A DNA stretch of 5,559 nt from Brevundimonas sp. GTDB taxonomy: Bacteria > Pseudomonadota > Alphaproteobacteria > Caulobacterales > Caulobacteraceae. Location: positions 1-5,559 of the forward strand of contig NZ_JAVHLH010000057.1 in NCBI RefSeq assembly GCF_031082345.1. The letters run 5' to 3'. Positions 1-5,559 of the stretch are shown one piece after another; within the stretch, counting starts at the first letter, position 1, and every line of letters starts with the position of its first letter. The position numbers were made by a program, and so were the translations under genes. The notes beneath the pieces are model-generated. The model saw only the letters and a list, made by a program, of their open reading frames with translations, made no database searches and was not told the origin of the DNA.

Positions 1-96
1 CTGAACCTGAGCCTCGGCGGCGAGCGGGACCAGCAGCACCGAAAACGCGGCGGCCGCGGCGGCCGAAGCCAGGGAATTCTTGAGGACGCGACGCAT
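1..96 (-). CDS. N-terminal fragment of a secreted protein (signal peptide)
   Basis: An ATG at 96-94 on the minus strand opens 32 codons that run off the left edge, so only the N-terminus is visible. It begins MRRVLKNSLASAAAAAAFSV and continues LLVPLAAEAQVQ. This is a classic Sec signal peptide: Arg/Lys-rich n-region (residues 2-6), Ala/Leu/Val hydrophobic core (about 9-25), and an A-E-A cleavage site with Gln28 as the likely first mature residue. A purine-rich GGAAGAG lies a few bases upstream of the ATG and can serve as ribosome binding site. The gene is divergent from ispH. The mature protein lies outside the window, so no function can be given beyond export to the periplasm or outer membrane. 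The signal peptide call is firm; the identity is unknown. Confidence 0.72.
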   Translation of the reverse strand, partial: MRRVLKNSLASAAAAAAFSVLLVPLAAEAQVQ

Positions 97-159
97 CGAA
101 AGCTCTTCCACAAACGAGGAGGCGCGCCATATCCCGACGCCGGGCGCACGCTCGTTGCT

Positions 160-186
160 GATAGCGGCTAAAGCGAGGCGCGGCAA
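160..186 (-). promoter_or_regulatory. Possible sigma-70-type promoter for the secreted protein
   Basis: In the 148-bp divergent gap, the minus strand carries TTGCCG (186-181) and GCTATC (165-160) separated by 15 bases. They resemble the Caulobacter housekeeping consensus (TTGACG-like -35 and GCTANAWC -10). On the plus strand GCTAAAGC (167-174) also looks like a Caulobacter -10 for ispH, but no TTGAC-like -35 sits at the right distance. The same gap contains a GC-only inverted repeat, CCCGCGC (188-194) with GCGCGGG (215-221), which is close to chance level at this composition. This is a weak pattern match only. Confidence 0.25.
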
Positions 187-244
187 ACCCGCGCTGGCGC
201 AAACCGTGGTGGCGGCGCGGGGGCCGAACGACTAGGTTCCGCCC

Positions 245-1216
245 ATGACACTGCACGCGCCGATCCCGGCTCCCGAAAAGCGTCCGCTGACCGTGCGCCT
301 GGCCACGCCGCGCGGCTTCTGCGCGGGCGTCGACCGGGCCATCCAGATCGTCGAACGCGCCATCGAAAAGTACGGCGCGCCCGTCTATGTGCGGCACGAG
401 ATCGTCCACAACCGCCATGTGGTCGACCGGCTCAAGGCCATGGGCGCCGTCTTCGTCAAGGAACTGGACGAATGCCCGGATGACCGGCCGGTGGTCTTCT
501 CCGCCCACGGCGTGCCCAAATCGGTGCCGGAAGGCGCCCGGGCGCGCGAGATGCTTTATCTCGACGCCACCTGCCCGCTGGTCTCCAAGGTTCACGTCGA
601 GGCCGAGCGCCACCACGCCGCCGGCCGCCACATCATCCTGATCGGTCACGCCGGCCATCCCGAGGTGGTCGGCACCATGGGCCAGCTGCCGCCCGGCGCG
701 ATCAGCCTGGTCGAGACGGTCGACGACGCCGAGGCCTTCCAGCGGCCGGGCGGGGCGTCGCTGGCCTACGCCACCCAGACGACGCTGTCGGTAGACGACA
801 CCAGCGAAATCCTGGCGGTGCTGAAGCGGCGCTTCCCGGAGCTGCCGGACCCGCACAAGGAAGACATCTGCTACGCCACCACCAACCGCCAGGAGGCGGT
901 CAAGCGGCTGGGCGCGGGTTGCGAGCTGGTGCTGGTCGTGGGTTCGAAGAACTCCTCAAACTCGGTGCGGCTGGTCGAGGTGGCGCTCCGGGCCGGGGCG
1001 CGCGACGCCCGCCTGGTCGACGACGCCGCCCAGGTGGACTGGTCGTGGCTGGAAGGCGTGTCGACGCTCGGGATCACCGCCGGCGCCTCGGCGCCCGAAC
1101 CGCTGATCGAGGCGCTGGTCGAAGCCGTTTGCGCGCGGTTCGACGCCGAGGTGATTGAGGATTCGGGGGAGCGGGAAACCGTGACCTTCAAGCTTCCGCG
1201 CCTGCTGACCGCCTGA
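245..1216 (+). CDS. ispH: 4-hydroxy-3-methylbut-2-enyl diphosphate reductase IspH
   Basis: IspH (LytB) is the last enzyme of the MEP isoprenoid pathway. It reductively dehydroxylates HMBPP to IPP and DMAPP in the cytoplasm, using a [4Fe-4S] cluster. The 323-aa product has normal family length. All three cluster cysteines are present: Cys26 in [10 protein letters not shown], Cys110 in [11 protein letters not shown] and Cys209 in [11 protein letters not shown], matching E. coli Cys12/96/197. Diphosphate-binding and catalytic residues are also in place: His55 (VHN), His88 (SAHGV), His138 and Glu140 ([11 protein letters not shown]), and Ser237/Ser238/Asn239 (KNSSNS), followed by [10 protein letters not shown] near the C-terminus. 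An in-frame TAG at 233-235 just upstream rules out a longer start. The ribosome site is weak (AGG at 234-236, 8 bases before ATG). The gene is divergent from the secreted-protein gene, with a lipoprotein gene 74 bases downstream. The thrB and rnhA genes that follow ispH in many alphaproteobacteria are absent here. Confidence 0.97.
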   Translation: MTLHAPIPAPEKRPLTVRLATPRGFCAGVDRAIQIVERAIEKYGAPVYVRHEIVHNRHVVDRLKAMGAVFVKELDECPDDRPVVFSAHGVPKSVPEGARAREMLYLDATCPLVSKVHVEAERHHAAGRHIILIGHAGHPEVVGTMGQLPPGAISLVETVDDAEAFQRPGGASLAYATQTTLSVDDTSEILAVLKRRFPELPDPHKEDICYATTNRQEAVKRLGAGCELVLVVGSKNSSNSVRLVEVALRAGARDARLVDDAAQVDWSWLEGVSTLGITAGASAPEPLIEALVEAVCARFDAEVIEDSGERETVTFKLPRLLTA

Positions 1217-1290
1217 GATCACCGCGCTTGCGCCGGCGGAGCCTTTGCCCTTGGCTGGCGTTCAGGAAGCGGTCTTCGGGGAACAGCATC

Positions 1291-2196
1291 ATGCGTCGGT
1301 ATCAGAGTGTCGGCCTCGGTCTGGCGGCCCTTGGCGTGGCCGCTCTCGCCGGCTGCGGAGAGCCGGACGCAACGGTCACGTCGCCGGCCGAGCCCACGAC
1401 GCCGATCGAGGCGGCCGCGCCCGTCTCCGCCACGTACGTCTGCGATAGCGGACTGACCGTGGCCGTGGCCTACCCCGATCCGCAGTCCGCCCAGGTCACC
1501 TACAAGGACCGCACCTGGGTGATGCGCCTTGCCCCGGCCGCCTCGGGCGCCCGCTACGTCAACGCCGAAGTCGAATGGCGGACGGTTACGCGGGAAGGGG
1601 AGGAAAGCGCCACACTCAGCCGCCTTGGGGCGACCGAAGACGCAGGCACGGTCGTCCTGGAGCGCTGCCGCCGCCCGGGCGTCAGCGCCCTCCCTGTGAC
1701 CCCTGTCCCGACTGTCGAGCCGGCCCCGGCGGGCTCCATCCAGGCGTCCGCGCCCTGCAAGGGTCCGCAGCTGAAACTCAGCCGGGTCGGCGGGGACGCC
1801 GGCGCGGGCAATCGCGTCTCCATCCTCGGCGTCCAGAACGTCGGGACCCGACCCTGCAGCCTCACCGGCTATCCGTCGATCACTCTCGAGGACCCGGAGG
1901 GTGACGCCCTCGCCGCTGTCCGCTCCGACCGAACCCTCGGCAGCTATTTACGGCCGGGCCAGACTCCGGGGCCCGTCGAACTCGCGCCCCAGGGACTGGG
2001 CTTCTTCGATATCGCGTGGAACGTCGTCCCGGATGAAAGCGCTGGCCGGACGACCTGCCCGTCGGTCGCCCGCATCCGGATGACAGCGCCCGGCGACACC
2101 TCGCCCGTCACCCTCGCCCAGGCCTTCACCCCCTGCGGCGGCCGCATCCGGATCAGCCCCTTCCGGACCGTGGCGGAACCCGAGCCGGCCGCCTGA
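1291..2196 (+). CDS. Lipoprotein with MliC-like and DUF4232 domains
   Basis: The product is a 301-aa predicted lipoprotein. The start is set at ATG 1291 because GGGGA (1278-1282) precedes it by 8 bases and because it yields a compact type II signal peptide. A TTG at 1228 would add 21 residues before that signal. The lipobox is LAGC, with acylated Cys22 and Gly at +2, which by the Lol rule predicts the outer membrane. Residues about 47-126 resemble MliC/PliC inhibitors of c-type lysozyme: a YxCxxG start (Cys51), SGARY (85-89), a W at 96, a SATLSRLG strand (107-113) and a closing Cys126 that could pair with Cys51. A Pro-rich linker (129-150) follows. Residues about 156-291 match DUF4232 in pattern: Cys156, QNVGTRPCSLTGYPSITLED (182-201), LRPGQ (220-224), a FFDIAW strand (238-243), Cys256 and a PCGGRIRISPF end (Cys282). 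MliC guards against host or predator lysozyme; DUF4232 has no established role. Domain calls are from pattern recognition; MliC is the less certain. Confidence 0.8.
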   Translation: MRRYQSVGLGLAALGVAALAGCGEPDATVTSPAEPTTPIEAAAPVSATYVCDSGLTVAVAYPDPQSAQVTYKDRTWVMRLAPAASGARYVNAEVEWRTVTREGEESATLSRLGATEDAGTVVLERCRRPGVSALPVTPVPTVEPAPAGSIQASAPCKGPQLKLSRVGGDAGAGNRVSILGVQNVGTRPCSLTGYPSITLEDPEGDALAAVRSDRTLGSYLRPGQTPGPVELAPQGLGFFDIAWNVVPDESAGRTTCPSVARIRMTAPGDTSPVTLAQAFTPCGGRIRISPFRTVAEPEPAA

Positions 2197-2207
2197 CGTC
2201 CAAGGGC

Positions 2208-2230
2208 TTCAAACCGCGTTCAAAACGGCG
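2208..2230 (+). repeat. Helix-phased direct repeat upstream of kbl
   Basis: Two near-identical units lie head to tail: TTCAAACCGCG (2208-2218) and TTCAAAACGGCG (2219-2230). Their starts are 11 bases apart, about one helical turn, and the second ends 13 bases before the kbl ATG. AT-containing TTCAAA stands out against the GC-rich background. This could be an operator or part of a promoter for kbl-tdh, but it is short enough to be chance. Confidence 0.25.
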
Positions 2231-2243
2231 TAGCGGAGCGCGC

Positions 2244-3434
2244 ATGACAGCGACCTTCCATGACCGCGTCCGCGCGGAACTCGCCGACATCGAGGCCCAG
2301 GGCCTGACCAAGCCGGAACGGGTCATCGCCTCCCGCCAGGGGCCGGTGATCAAGGTCGGCGGCCGCGATGTGCTCAATTTCTGCGCCAACAACTATCTCG
2401 GCCTCGCCGGCGACGAGCGGGTGGCCCAGGCCGGGATCAGGGCGCAGGAAAAATGGGGCGCGGGCACGGCCTCGGTCCGCTTCATCTGCGGCACGCTGGA
2501 GATCCACAAGGAGCTGGAGCGCGCGGTCGCGGACTATCTCGGTTTCGAGGACACGATCCTGTTCGCCGCCGCCTTCGACGCCAACGGCGGCCTGTTCGAA
2601 CCCCTGTTCGGGGCCGAGGACGCGATCGTCTCCGACAGTCTGAACCACGCCTCGATCATCGACGGCGTGCGGCTGTGCAAGGCCAAGCGGTATCGCTTCG
2701 CCAACTCGGACATGGACGACCTCGAGACCCAGCTGAAACAGGCCCGGGCCGACGGCGCGCGCGAGATCGTCATCGCCACCGACGGCGCCTTCTCGATGGA
2801 CGGCTATATCGCGAAGCTGAAGGACATCCGGACGCTGGCCGACAAGTACGACGCCCTGATCATGGTCGACGACTGCCACGCCACCGGCTTCCTCGGTCCG
2901 CAGGGTCGGGGCTCCTATGCCCACCACGGGGTCGAGATCGACTTCCTGACCGGCACCTTCGGCAAGGCCTTGGGCGGGGCCATGGGCGGCTTCATCTGCG
3001 CCACCTCCGAGGTCGTGGCCCTGCTGAAGCAGCGCGCCCGACCCTATCTGTTCTCCAACGCCCTGGCGCCGGCCGTCTGCGGCTCCAGCCTCGAGGCCAT
3101 CCGCATCGCGGCCGGGGCCGAGGGCGACGCCCTGCGCAAACAGCTGTTCGCCAACGCCGTCCGCTATCGCGCCGCCATGACCGAGGCCGGCTTCACCCTG
3201 CTGCCGGGCGAGCATCCGATCATCCCGGTGATGCTGAACGACGCGAAACTGGCCCAGGATTTCGCGGCCCGGGCGCTCGAGCTCGGCGTCTATGTCATCG
3301 GCTTCAGCTTCCCGGTGGTGCCGCGCGGCCAGGCCCGCATCCGCACCCAGATGTCGGCGGCGCACACCTTCGAACAGATTGATCAAACGGTCGCGGTGTT
3401 CACGACGGCCGGCAAGGAATTGGGAGTTATCTGA
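2244..3434 (+). CDS. kbl: Glycine C-acetyltransferase (2-amino-3-ketobutyrate CoA ligase)
   Basis: Kbl is a PLP-dependent alpha-oxoamine synthase family enzyme. It cleaves 2-amino-3-ketobutyrate with CoA to glycine and acetyl-CoA, the second step of threonine catabolism. The 396-aa length fits the family (E. coli 398). Visible motifs are NFCANNYLGL (45-54), GTASVRFICGTLEIHKELE (74-92), NHASIIDG with His135 stacking on the cofactor, GAFSMDG with Ser184, VDDCHATGF with Asp209 (pyridine nitrogen) and His212, and TGTFGKALGGAMGGF with Lys241 as the Schiff-base lysine. These line up with E. coli His136, Ser185, Asp210, His213 and Lys244. The substrate call is firm because tdh follows directly; related enzymes such as BioF and HemA share the fold. 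GGAG (2235-2238) lies 5 bases before the ATG. The stop overlaps the tdh start in TGATG, indicating translational coupling. The lipoprotein gene ends 47 bases upstream, so kbl may have its own promoter or be read through. Confidence 0.96.
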   Translation: MTATFHDRVRAELADIEAQGLTKPERVIASRQGPVIKVGGRDVLNFCANNYLGLAGDERVAQAGIRAQEKWGAGTASVRFICGTLEIHKELERAVADYLGFEDTILFAAAFDANGGLFEPLFGAEDAIVSDSLNHASIIDGVRLCKAKRYRFANSDMDDLETQLKQARADGAREIVIATDGAFSMDGYIAKLKDIRTLADKYDALIMVDDCHATGFLGPQGRGSYAHHGVEIDFLTGTFGKALGGAMGGFICATSEVVALLKQRARPYLFSNALAPAVCGSSLEAIRIAAGAEGDALRKQLFANAVRYRAAMTEAGFTLLPGEHPIIPVMLNDAKLAQDFAARALELGVYVIGFSFPVVPRGQARIRTQMSAAHTFEQIDQTVAVFTTAGKELGVI

Positions 3435-4486
3435 TGGCGGACACCATGAAGGCCCTGGCCAAGACCAAGCCGGGCGTCGGCCTTGAACTGATCGACGCCC
3501 CGATCCCGGTCGCGGGCGATGAGGACGTGCTGATCCGGGTGCACCGCACGGCCGTCTGCGGCACCGACATCCACATCTGGAACTGGGACGAGTGGAGCCA
3601 GAAGAACGTCCCGGTGCCGATGATCACCGGCCATGAGTTCTCCGGCGAGATCGTCGCCATCGGCAAGGATGTCGACCGCCGCCTCAGGGTCGGCCAGCGG
3701 GTCTCGGCCGAGGGGCATGTCATCGACCTCAACTCAGAGGCCGCCCGCGCCGGCCATTTCCACCTCGACCCCGACACCCGCGGCATCGGCGTCAACCGCC
3801 AGGGCGCCTTCGCCGAATTCGTCGTGGCCCCCGCCTTCAACGTCATCGAACTGCCCGACGACGTCCCTTATGAGATCGGCGCCATCCTCGACCCGTTCGG
3901 CAACGCCGTGCACACGGCGCAGCAGTTCGACCTGCTGGGCGAGGACGTGCTGGTCACCGGCGCCGGCCCGATCGGCATGATGGCCGCCGCCGTCGCCCGC
4001 CACGCCGGGGCCCGGACCGTGGTCCTGACCGACATCAACGATTTCCGCCTTGAGCTGGCCCAGAAGGTCGCGCCCGGCGTGCGCACGGTGAACACCACGA
4101 AGGAAGACCTGCACGACGTCATCCACGAGCTGGGCATGAAGGTCGGCTTCGACGTGGCGCTGGAAATGTCGGGCTCGCCGATCGCCTTCAAACAGTGCGT
4201 CGACACCCTGATCATGGGCGGCGGCATGGCCATGCTGGGGATCCCGTCCAGGCCGATGGAGACGGACTGGGGCGCCATCATCCTCAAGGCCCTGACCATC
4301 AAGGGCGTCTACGGACGCGAGATGTTCACCACCTGGCGCAAGATGCTGGGCCTGCTCAAGGCCGGCCTCGACCTGCGGCCCCTGATCACCCACCAGATGG
4401 GCTACGAGCGCTTCGAGGAGGGCTTCGAGGCCATGCGCTCGGGCCAGTCCGGCAAGGTCGTGCTCGACTGGGACAAGGCGGCGTAA
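3434..4486 (+). CDS. tdh: L-threonine 3-dehydrogenase, structural-zinc-less form
   Basis: Tdh is a medium-chain dehydrogenase that oxidises L-threonine to 2-amino-3-ketobutyrate with NAD+, feeding Kbl. The product is 350 aa (E. coli 341). Catalytic-zinc residues are intact: Cys42 in VCGTDIHIWNWDEWSQK, and His67-Glu68 in ITGHEFSGEI. The Rossmann motif is GAGPIG (176-181), with Asp200 (VVLTD) as the likely NAD-selecting acid. EMSGSP, KGVYGREMF and a C-terminal RSGQSGKVVLDWD end are typical of Tdh. Unusually, the structural-zinc lobe has no cysteines. Between EGH (93-95) and GIGVNRQG (117-124), E. coli has Cys93/96/99/107, whereas this protein has Asp98, Ser101, Ala104 and Asp112 at the aligned positions, with equal loop length. 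ATG 3434 overlaps the kbl stop and has GGGAG (3422-3426) 7 bases upstream. An internal ATG at 3446 (MKALAK) matches the E. coli N-terminus and is the alternative start. Confidence 0.95.
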   Translation: MADTMKALAKTKPGVGLELIDAPIPVAGDEDVLIRVHRTAVCGTDIHIWNWDEWSQKNVPVPMITGHEFSGEIVAIGKDVDRRLRVGQRVSAEGHVIDLNSEAARAGHFHLDPDTRGIGVNRQGAFAEFVVAPAFNVIELPDDVPYEIGAILDPFGNAVHTAQQFDLLGEDVLVTGAGPIGMMAAAVARHAGARTVVLTDINDFRLELAQKVAPGVRTVNTTKEDLHDVIHELGMKVGFDVALEMSGSPIAFKQCVDTLIMGGGMAMLGIPSRPMETDWGAIILKALTIKGVYGREMFTTWRKMLGLLKAGLDLRPLITHQMGYERFEEGFEAMRSGQSGKVVLDWDKAA

Positions 4487-4500
4487 GGACGGATCAGACC

Positions 4501-4953
4501 ATGACGGTCGGCCCGATCGTGGCCTTTCTGGAAGGCGAGGGGCCGGACGCCCGGGGACGCTCCCTGTTCGACGTTCTGGCGATGGACAACGTCGCGCTGG
4601 AACAGACCCACGACTACATCCAGTGGCTGTTCCCCCTGCCGGAGCCGTCGCGCGCGGCGCCGGACGCCCCGGTCCTTTCGGAGGACGAGGTCGGGGCGAT
4701 CCGGGATTCGGCCATGGCGCAGATCGCCCTCGCCGCCGCGACCGACCGGATGGATGGCTTCTACCGCGCCACCCACGACTGGCTGATGCCGAACGACCAC
4801 AATCACCTGCGGATCACGCGGATCATCCGGTCGTTGCGGCTGCTGGTCGGGGACGACCAGGCGAACGCCTTCCGGGCCGCCATCCTGTGGCGGGTCGAGG
4901 CGACGCGGGCGCCGGTCAGCGCCCGCAGCCGCGGCTACTGGTCGACCGCCTGA
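4501..4953 (+). CDS. OGFr-domain protein (opioid growth factor receptor-related)
   Basis: The 150-aa protein matches the conserved region of the opioid growth factor receptor family (PF04664). Its hallmark is VALEQTHDYIQWLFPLPEPS (31-50), the LE-x-x-HDYIQWLFP core. The second conserved block, NHLRITRIIRSLRLLG-like (101-117), follows with a predicted helical character, then an aromatic SRGYW end (143-147). No signal peptide or membrane segment is visible, so it is probably cytoplasmic. The biochemical role of bacterial OGFr-domain proteins is not established, and the vertebrate name should not be read as receptor function. It starts 14 bases after the tdh stop. TAAGGA (4484-4489) overlaps that stop and gives an 11-base spaced ribosome site, so it is probably co-transcribed with kbl-tdh. 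The frame is open further upstream, but any earlier start would lie inside tdh. It converges on the next gene with only two bases between stops. Confidence 0.87.
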   Translation: MTVGPIVAFLEGEGPDARGRSLFDVLAMDNVALEQTHDYIQWLFPLPEPSRAAPDAPVLSEDEVGAIRDSAMAQIALAAATDRMDGFYRATHDWLMPNDHNHLRITRIIRSLRLLVGDDQANAFRAAILWRVEATRAPVSARSRGYWSTA

Positions 4954-4963
4954 AATCAGGCGG
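4946..4963. terminator. Bidirectional hairpin holding both convergent stop codons
   Basis: CCGCCTGA-AA-TCAGGCGG is a perfect 8-bp inverted repeat. In practice it would form about 7 pairs with a 4-base AAAT loop. The plus-strand TGA (4951-4953) of the OGFr gene sits in the left arm and the minus-strand TGA (4958-4956) of the membrane protein gene in the right arm. There is no T-run on either side, so it is not a textbook intrinsic terminator. Its placement between convergent genes supports a role in ending or stabilising both transcripts. Confidence 0.55.
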
Positions 4964-5348
4964 CGGCCGGCTCGTCCTTCTTCATCGTCGCCATGAAGAC
5001 GATGACGACGAACAGCAGCATCGACCCGACCAGCATGAACTCCGAGGCGATCATCGCGGGCAGGAACAGCGGCTTCTGCAACAGCATCAGCGTCAGCGAC
5101 GGCATCAGGATCAGGAAGCCCAGCACCGACAGGGCGAAATGCGCCATCGGCAGCCAGCCGCGTCCGGCCGCCGGGAAGACCCGGTAGAACAGGCCGAACA
5201 GCATCATCGAGGCGAAGCCGAGCAGGTTGATGTGGGCGTGCACGGGCCTGAGCACGAAGTCCTGGTTCGCGCCCATCCAGACGCCCAGCGACATGCCCAC
5301 CAGGGCCGACAGCACGCCGAGGCGCAGGAAATTATTCGATACCGACAT
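4956..5348 (-). CDS. Four-helix membrane protein, cbb3 oxidase subunit I-like
   Basis: The product is a 130-aa hydrophobic protein with four predicted membrane helices at about 7-27, 36-57, 68-90 and 95-120, and a charged tail (KKDEPAAA). The loop entering helix 2 has RPVHAHINLLGF (34-45) with His37 and His39, and helix 3 starts with His70. The HxHxNLLG motif followed by LFGLFYRVFP is typical of small proteins annotated as cytochrome c oxidase or cbb3 subunit I-like, and recalls haem-ligand regions in haem-copper oxidases and NnrS. At a quarter of the size of CcoN it cannot hold the whole catalytic core. It may be a haem-binding or assembly factor, but this is inference. The ATG at 5348 was chosen because GGAGG precedes it by 11 bases and helix 1 follows directly. 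An upstream TTG at 5411 would add 21 unconvincing residues. No oxidase genes are visible nearby. Confidence 0.8.
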   Translation of the reverse strand: MSVSNNFLRLGVLSALVGMSLGVWMGANQDFVLRPVHAHINLLGFASMMLFGLFYRVFPAAGRGWLPMAHFALSVLGFLILMPSLTLMLLQKPLFLPAMIASEFMLVGSMLLFVVIVFMATMKKDEPAAA

Positions 5349-5441
5349 TGGAAAAGGTCCCTCCGACTTAAAACGGTCGGCTCGTAAACCGCCGTTCCCC
5401 AAGGGGCGCAAGTTACATCGCAGTCAGCCTGAGGGCGCAAT

Positions 5442-5457
5442 GGGGGCCGTGGCCCCC
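5442..5457 (-). terminator. GC hairpin after the right-edge gene
   Basis: On the minus strand, GGGGGCC-AC-GGCCCCC forms a perfect 7-bp inverted repeat with a 2-base centre, starting 4 bases after the TAG stop of the right-edge gene. It is followed by ATTG rather than a T-run. Position fits a transcript end between that gene and the membrane protein gene, so it is a plausible but non-canonical terminator. Confidence 0.4.
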
Positions 5458-5461
5458 GCCG

Positions 5462-5559
5462 CTAGCGCCTGCGCCACTGTTCCGGCCGGTCGAAGGATCC
5501 GTTCCAGGCTCCGGCGCCCCGCGCCTCGGCCGCCAGCTCCTCGTCGACATAGTCCCGAC
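5462..5559 (-). CDS. C-terminal fragment of an unidentified protein
   Basis: On the minus strand one frame is open from the right edge to a TAG at 5464-5462. It encodes about 31 residues starting RDYVDEELAAEARGAGAWNG and ending SFDRPEQWRRR. The acidic start, the aromatic and Arg-rich end, and the hairpin just after the stop suggest a real gene tail rather than a random frame. I do not recognise the family from so short a piece. It lies upstream of, and in the same direction as, the small membrane protein gene, with 113 bases between them. Confidence 0.5.
   Translation of the reverse strand, partial: RDYVDEELAAEARGAGAWNGSFDRPEQWRRR

Noticed and set aside
1228..1290. A TTG-started N-terminal extension of the lipoprotein
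   Set aside because: It would bury the lipoprotein signal peptide behind 21 extra residues and lacks a ribosome site as good as the one at ATG 1291.
1217..1290. A possible hairpin terminator after ispH
   Set aside because: Only 4-bp GC stems such as GCGC-TT-GCGC are visible and there is no T-run, which is chance level at this composition.
2453..3382. A 309-codon plus-strand frame inside kbl
   Set aside because: It is an out-of-frame shadow of kbl with Arg/Gly/His-rich composition and no recognisable motif.
2220..3386. A 388-codon open frame on the minus strand opposite kbl
   Set aside because: It is exactly antisense to a well-conserved PLP enzyme, has low-complexity Gly/Ala/Arg/Asp/His-rich translation and no family motifs. 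Long antisense frames are expected in 70% GC DNA.
3734..4393. A 219-codon minus-strand frame opposite tdh
   Set aside because: It is antisense to a conserved dehydrogenase, and the His/Gly/Ala/Asp-rich product lacks domain signatures.
4623..5387. A 254-codon plus-strand frame spanning the end of the OGFr gene and the antisense of the membrane protein gene
   Set aside because: Its translation is repetitive Gln/His/Arg/Glu-rich, and it crosses two real genes on opposite strands that both show conserved motifs.
5397..5406. CCCCAAGGGG short inverted repeat
   Set aside because: Four pairs with a 2-base centre is too short to be a terminator, and the site has no clear relation to a promoter.
5349..5411. 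A TTG-started extension of the small membrane protein
   Set aside because: The 21 added residues are not hydrophobic or conserved-looking, and the GGAGG before ATG 5348 lies inside this stretch.

Overview
The window is GC-rich (roughly 70% by eye) chromosomal DNA from an alphaproteobacterium. A member of the Caulobacterales (Brevundimonas, Phenylobacterium or Caulobacter type) fits best. This rests on codon use, a housekeeping ispH, a compact kbl-tdh operon and a small orphan HAHxNLLG membrane protein. The family placement is an inference, not proven. No insertion sequence, phage gene, tRNA, rRNA or CRISPR array was seen. This is ordinary core or near-core chromosome with a few unusual proteins.

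Layout: (1) At the left edge the first 32 codons of a secreted protein run leftwards out of the window (96 to 1, minus), divergent from ispH across a 148-bp gap. (2) ispH (245-1216) encodes the last enzyme of the MEP isoprenoid pathway. (3) A lipoprotein gene (1291-2196) encodes what looks like an MliC-type lysozyme-inhibitor domain followed by a DUF4232 domain. (4) kbl (2244-3434) and tdh (3434-4486) overlap by one base and form the threonine-to-glycine pathway. Tdh oxidises threonine to 2-amino-3-ketobutyrate, and Kbl cleaves that with CoA to glycine and acetyl-CoA. (5) Fourteen bases after tdh is a 150-aa protein with the conserved opioid growth factor receptor (OGFr) domain (4501-4953), probably the last gene of the same transcript. 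(6) Convergent to it is a 130-aa four-helix membrane protein (5348-4956, minus) resembling the haem-binding core of cbb3-type oxidase subunit I. (7) At the right edge is the C-terminal tail of an unidentified minus-strand gene (5559-5462).

The points most worth a second look are these. Tdh keeps the catalytic zinc site but has lost all four structural-zinc cysteines in an alignment with no gaps in the loop. The lipoprotein combines MliC-like and DUF4232 domains. A eukaryote-named OGFr domain sits at the end of a threonine catabolism operon. The two convergent genes place both TGA stop codons inside one perfect 8-bp inverted repeat. I saw no clearly new multi-gene system.
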